Of a stretch of DNA of 16,248 nt, positions 14,879 to 16,248 are shown in pieces (the stretch's first letter is position 1; each line of letters begins with the position of its first letter). Both the position numbers and the translations under genes were made by a program. The DNA comes from Pseudomonadota bacterium. GTDB lineage: Bacteria > Myxococcota > Myxococcia > Myxococcales > Myxococcaceae. The stretch covers positions 1 through 16,248 of the forward strand of contig JAFADT010000387.1 of the NCBI GenBank assembly GCA_023424585.1, in the 5' to 3' direction. The notes below the pieces were generated by a model, which was given only the letters and a program-made list of their open reading frames with translations, searched no databases and had not been told where the DNA came from.

Positions 14879-15517
14879 ATGGATGCAGCCGCACAGGGCT
14901 TGGGGATGACGACCCGCCAGTCGCGACAGGACACAGGCAGGGCTGCCCGGCCCGCGGCGCCGGACGAGGAGGCCCTGTCCCGGCGCGCGCTGGCGGGAGA
15001 GCGGGACGCGTGGGACGCGCTCATCGCCCGGTATCAGCGCCGGGTGGTGGTGTCGCTGCTCGCGAGGGGCCTGCGGGTGGACCGGGCCCAGGAGCTGGCG
15101 CAGGAGACGTGGGCGCGCCTCATCCAGCAACAGCAGCGGGGCCTGCTCGCGGAGCTGCGCCTGCCGGCCCTCGCGCTCGCCCAGGCGGCGTTCCTCGCGT
15201 CGGATGACGCCCGGCGCACGCGGCGCGAGTCGTTGGACGGCACGGTGGAGGACCTGCCGGAGCGGCAGCAGCCGGTGGACCCCGCCGAGTCCGCGGAGAA
15301 GCGCCTCTTGTCGGAGGAGCAGCTCCTCCGGGCCCGGAGCGCGCTGGAGCAGGTGTCGCCGGGCGCGCGCAACGTCTTCCTCCTGGCCTGTGACGGACAG
15401 GGGCTTCCCCATGCCGAGGTCGCCTCCCGCGTCGGGCTGTCCGTCCAGCGCGTGCGACAGATTTTGTGCGAGGTCCGCAAGAAGCTGCGCACCGCGCTCG
15501 ACGAGGAAAAGCCATGA
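14879..15517 (+). CDS. ECF-like RNA polymerase sigma factor
   Basis: The predicted protein has 212 residues. Sigma region 2 lies at about 29-115 (DEEALSRRALAGERDAWDAL, then RAQELAQETWARLI), and region 4 at about 143-206, with a helix-turn-helix AEVASRVGLSVQRVRQIL (179-196). A short acidic linker joins them, with no region 1 or 3, as in ECF sigmas. The part after QETWARL lacks the usual FRPWL-like segment of regions 2.3/2.4 and is Ala/Leu-rich, so promoter recognition may be unusual. Start: ATG 14879 with GGGAAG 5 nt upstream; ATG 14906 is a reasonable alternative giving 203 residues. The gene overlaps the anti-sigma gene by 4 bp (ATGA), so the two are translationally coupled. The target regulon cannot be read from the window; autoregulation is likely for this type of pair. 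Confidence 0.85.
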   Translation: MDAAAQGLGMTTRQSRQDTGRAARPAAPDEEALSRRALAGERDAWDALIARYQRRVVVSLLARGLRVDRAQELAQETWARLIQQQQRGLLAELRLPALALAQAAFLASDDARRTRRESLDGTVEDLPERQQPVDPAESAEKRLLSEEQLLRARSALEQVSPGARNVFLLACDGQGLPHAEVASRVGLSVQRVRQILCEVRKKLRTALDEEKP

Positions 15518-16050
15518 GCCCGCCCACGCCCCACCTCACCCGCGACCGCACGGAGCAGTACCTGCTGGGCGCGCTGCCACCCGAAGCCGCGGCGGAGCTG
15601 GAGGCCCACACGCTCACGTGCGAGCCATGCGCGCGGCTGCTCCAGGAGGAGGCCCTGCTGGAGGAGCAGCTGTATGAGGTCGCCGCCTCCCTGCCGCGCG
15701 ACACGGTCGGGGTGCGTCCCTCGCGCTGGCACCGTCCGGCCGCCGTCGCCGCGGCGCTGGTCGCGGTGGCGGCCTCCGTGTTCCTGCTGCTGCGGCCAGG
15801 TGGAGAGGCGGGTTCTCCGCCCGTGCCCCCCGTGGAAGCGTCGGCCATCGCGGCGCAGGAGGCGGAAGAGGCGCCCCGCGACATCGTGGTCGCGTGCCCG
15901 GATCTGGCCACGCAGGAGCACTGCCTCCGGTCCGCGAGCTCACGCGGGCTGCTCGTGTATCACCCCGGTGGACAAGGCGAGGTCCCCCGCTACGACACGA
16001 CCAGCGGGCTGAGGCAATTGGCGCTGAGCTCGCGACCGTCCGCACTGTGA
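15514..16050 (+). CDS. Zinc-finger (ZAS-type) membrane anti-sigma factor
   Basis: The predicted protein has 178 residues. The N-terminal cytoplasmic domain has the H-x3-C-x2-C motif of zinc-binding anti-sigma factors (H32, C36, C39; LEAHTLTCEPCARLLQEE), preceded by the usual EQYLLGALPPEAAAELEAH helix. A single membrane helix spans about 75-93 (AAVAAALVAVAASVFLLL), followed by a Pro/Ala/Glu-rich stretch and a periplasmic domain (about 120-178). The latter has no recognised family but contains two cysteines (C128, C137) nine residues apart. The ATG at 15514 lies inside the sigma stop (ATGA), fixing both the start and the partner. Expected role: it holds the sigma factor inactive until an envelope signal releases it. 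A signal peptide-bearing protein is encoded 11 bp downstream and is a candidate third member of the operon. Confidence 0.88.
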   Translation: MSPPTPHLTRDRTEQYLLGALPPEAAAELEAHTLTCEPCARLLQEEALLEEQLYEVAASLPRDTVGVRPSRWHRPAAVAAALVAVAASVFLLLRPGGEAGSPPVPPVEASAIAAQEAEEAPRDIVVACPDLATQEHCLRSASSRGLLVYHPGGQGEVPRYDTTSGLRQLALSSRPSAL

Positions 16051-16061
16051 GGACTTCTGTC

Positions 16062-16248
16062 ATGGCACTCCGAAACCGCATCCCCGGCCTGCTCTTCGTG
16101 CTCTCGGCGCCCCTCGCGGCGGCCCAGCCGTCCCCTGACGCGCCGGCGCTCGCGTCCCCTCCCGTGGCCGCGTCCGAGGCGATGGCGCGGAAGGCGGGCC
16201 CGACGTCCCCGCCCGGCGCGGCGTCAGTCGCCGCGTCCTCGCCGCAGC
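16062..16248 (+). CDS. Exported Ala/Pro-rich protein, N-terminal fragment (continues past window)
   Basis: ATG 16062 follows the anti-sigma stop by 11 bp and has GAGG 9 nt upstream. The first 62 residues are visible. A Sec signal peptide (MALRNRIPGLLFVLSAPLAAA, cut before QPS) is followed by a low-complexity Ala/Pro/Ser-rich stretch, like a linker or a periplasmic spacer. No domain is reached before the edge. Position suggests co-transcription with the sigma/anti-sigma pair, so it may be the sensed or controlled envelope protein, but this is inference. Confidence 0.7.
   Translation, partial: MALRNRIPGLLFVLSAPLAAAQPSPDAPALASPPVAASEAMARKAGPTSPPGAASVAASSPQ

Overview
The window is very GC-rich, with strong third-position G/C bias. 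Its gene content is exported hydrolases, Sec and Tat exported proteins, paired DUF1592/DUF1552 proteins and an ECF sigma/anti-sigma pair. Together these point to a predatory delta-proteobacterium of the Myxococcales (Corallococcus/Myxococcus-like). The taxon is inferred from family content; no rRNA or tRNA is present to confirm it.

Layout. At the left edge is the 3' part of a plus-strand gene for a protein with carboxypeptidase-regulatory-like beta-sandwich repeats (2-823). It converges on the next gene across a shared hairpin terminator (861-888). A long minus-strand block follows. Reading in the direction of transcription, it contains pcrA/uvrD helicase (14139-11818); a lipoprotein of the DUF1587/1595/1592/1588/1585 family with a CATCH haem-like motif (11683-9992), overlapping by 4 bp a Tat-exported DUF1552 protein (9995-8568); a chitin-active type AA10 LPMO with GbpA-like and CBM5/12-like modules (8471-7305); a 1405-residue secreted M4 metalloprotease (6964-2747); and a lipoprotein with five Ig-like repeats (2741-912). 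Divergent from pcrA on the plus strand are a PaaI-type hotdog thioesterase (14280-14750), an ECF-like sigma factor (14879-15517), its zinc-binding membrane anti-sigma factor (15514-16050) and the start of an exported proline/alanine-rich protein (16062 to the edge).

How the genes may work together. The most striking unit is the protease-lipoprotein pair. The protease ends in a two-repeat dockerin-like calcium-binding module. The gene 5 bp downstream encodes a lipid-anchored protein with an Ig stalk and a C-terminal domain that reads as cohesin-like. The simple hypothesis is a two-component, cellulosome-like display system that docks a secreted protease, and perhaps other dockerin-bearing enzymes, on the cell surface. 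The LPMO upstream has its own strong ribosome-binding site. That site lies in a perfect 10-bp stem next to the AUG, suggesting translational control. The LPMO and protease together fit degradation of chitin-protein material such as fungal walls or arthropod cuticle. The DUF1592-DUF1552 pair is a translationally coupled two-gene exported module of unknown function, with a good candidate promoter overlapped by a perfect 12-bp palindrome.
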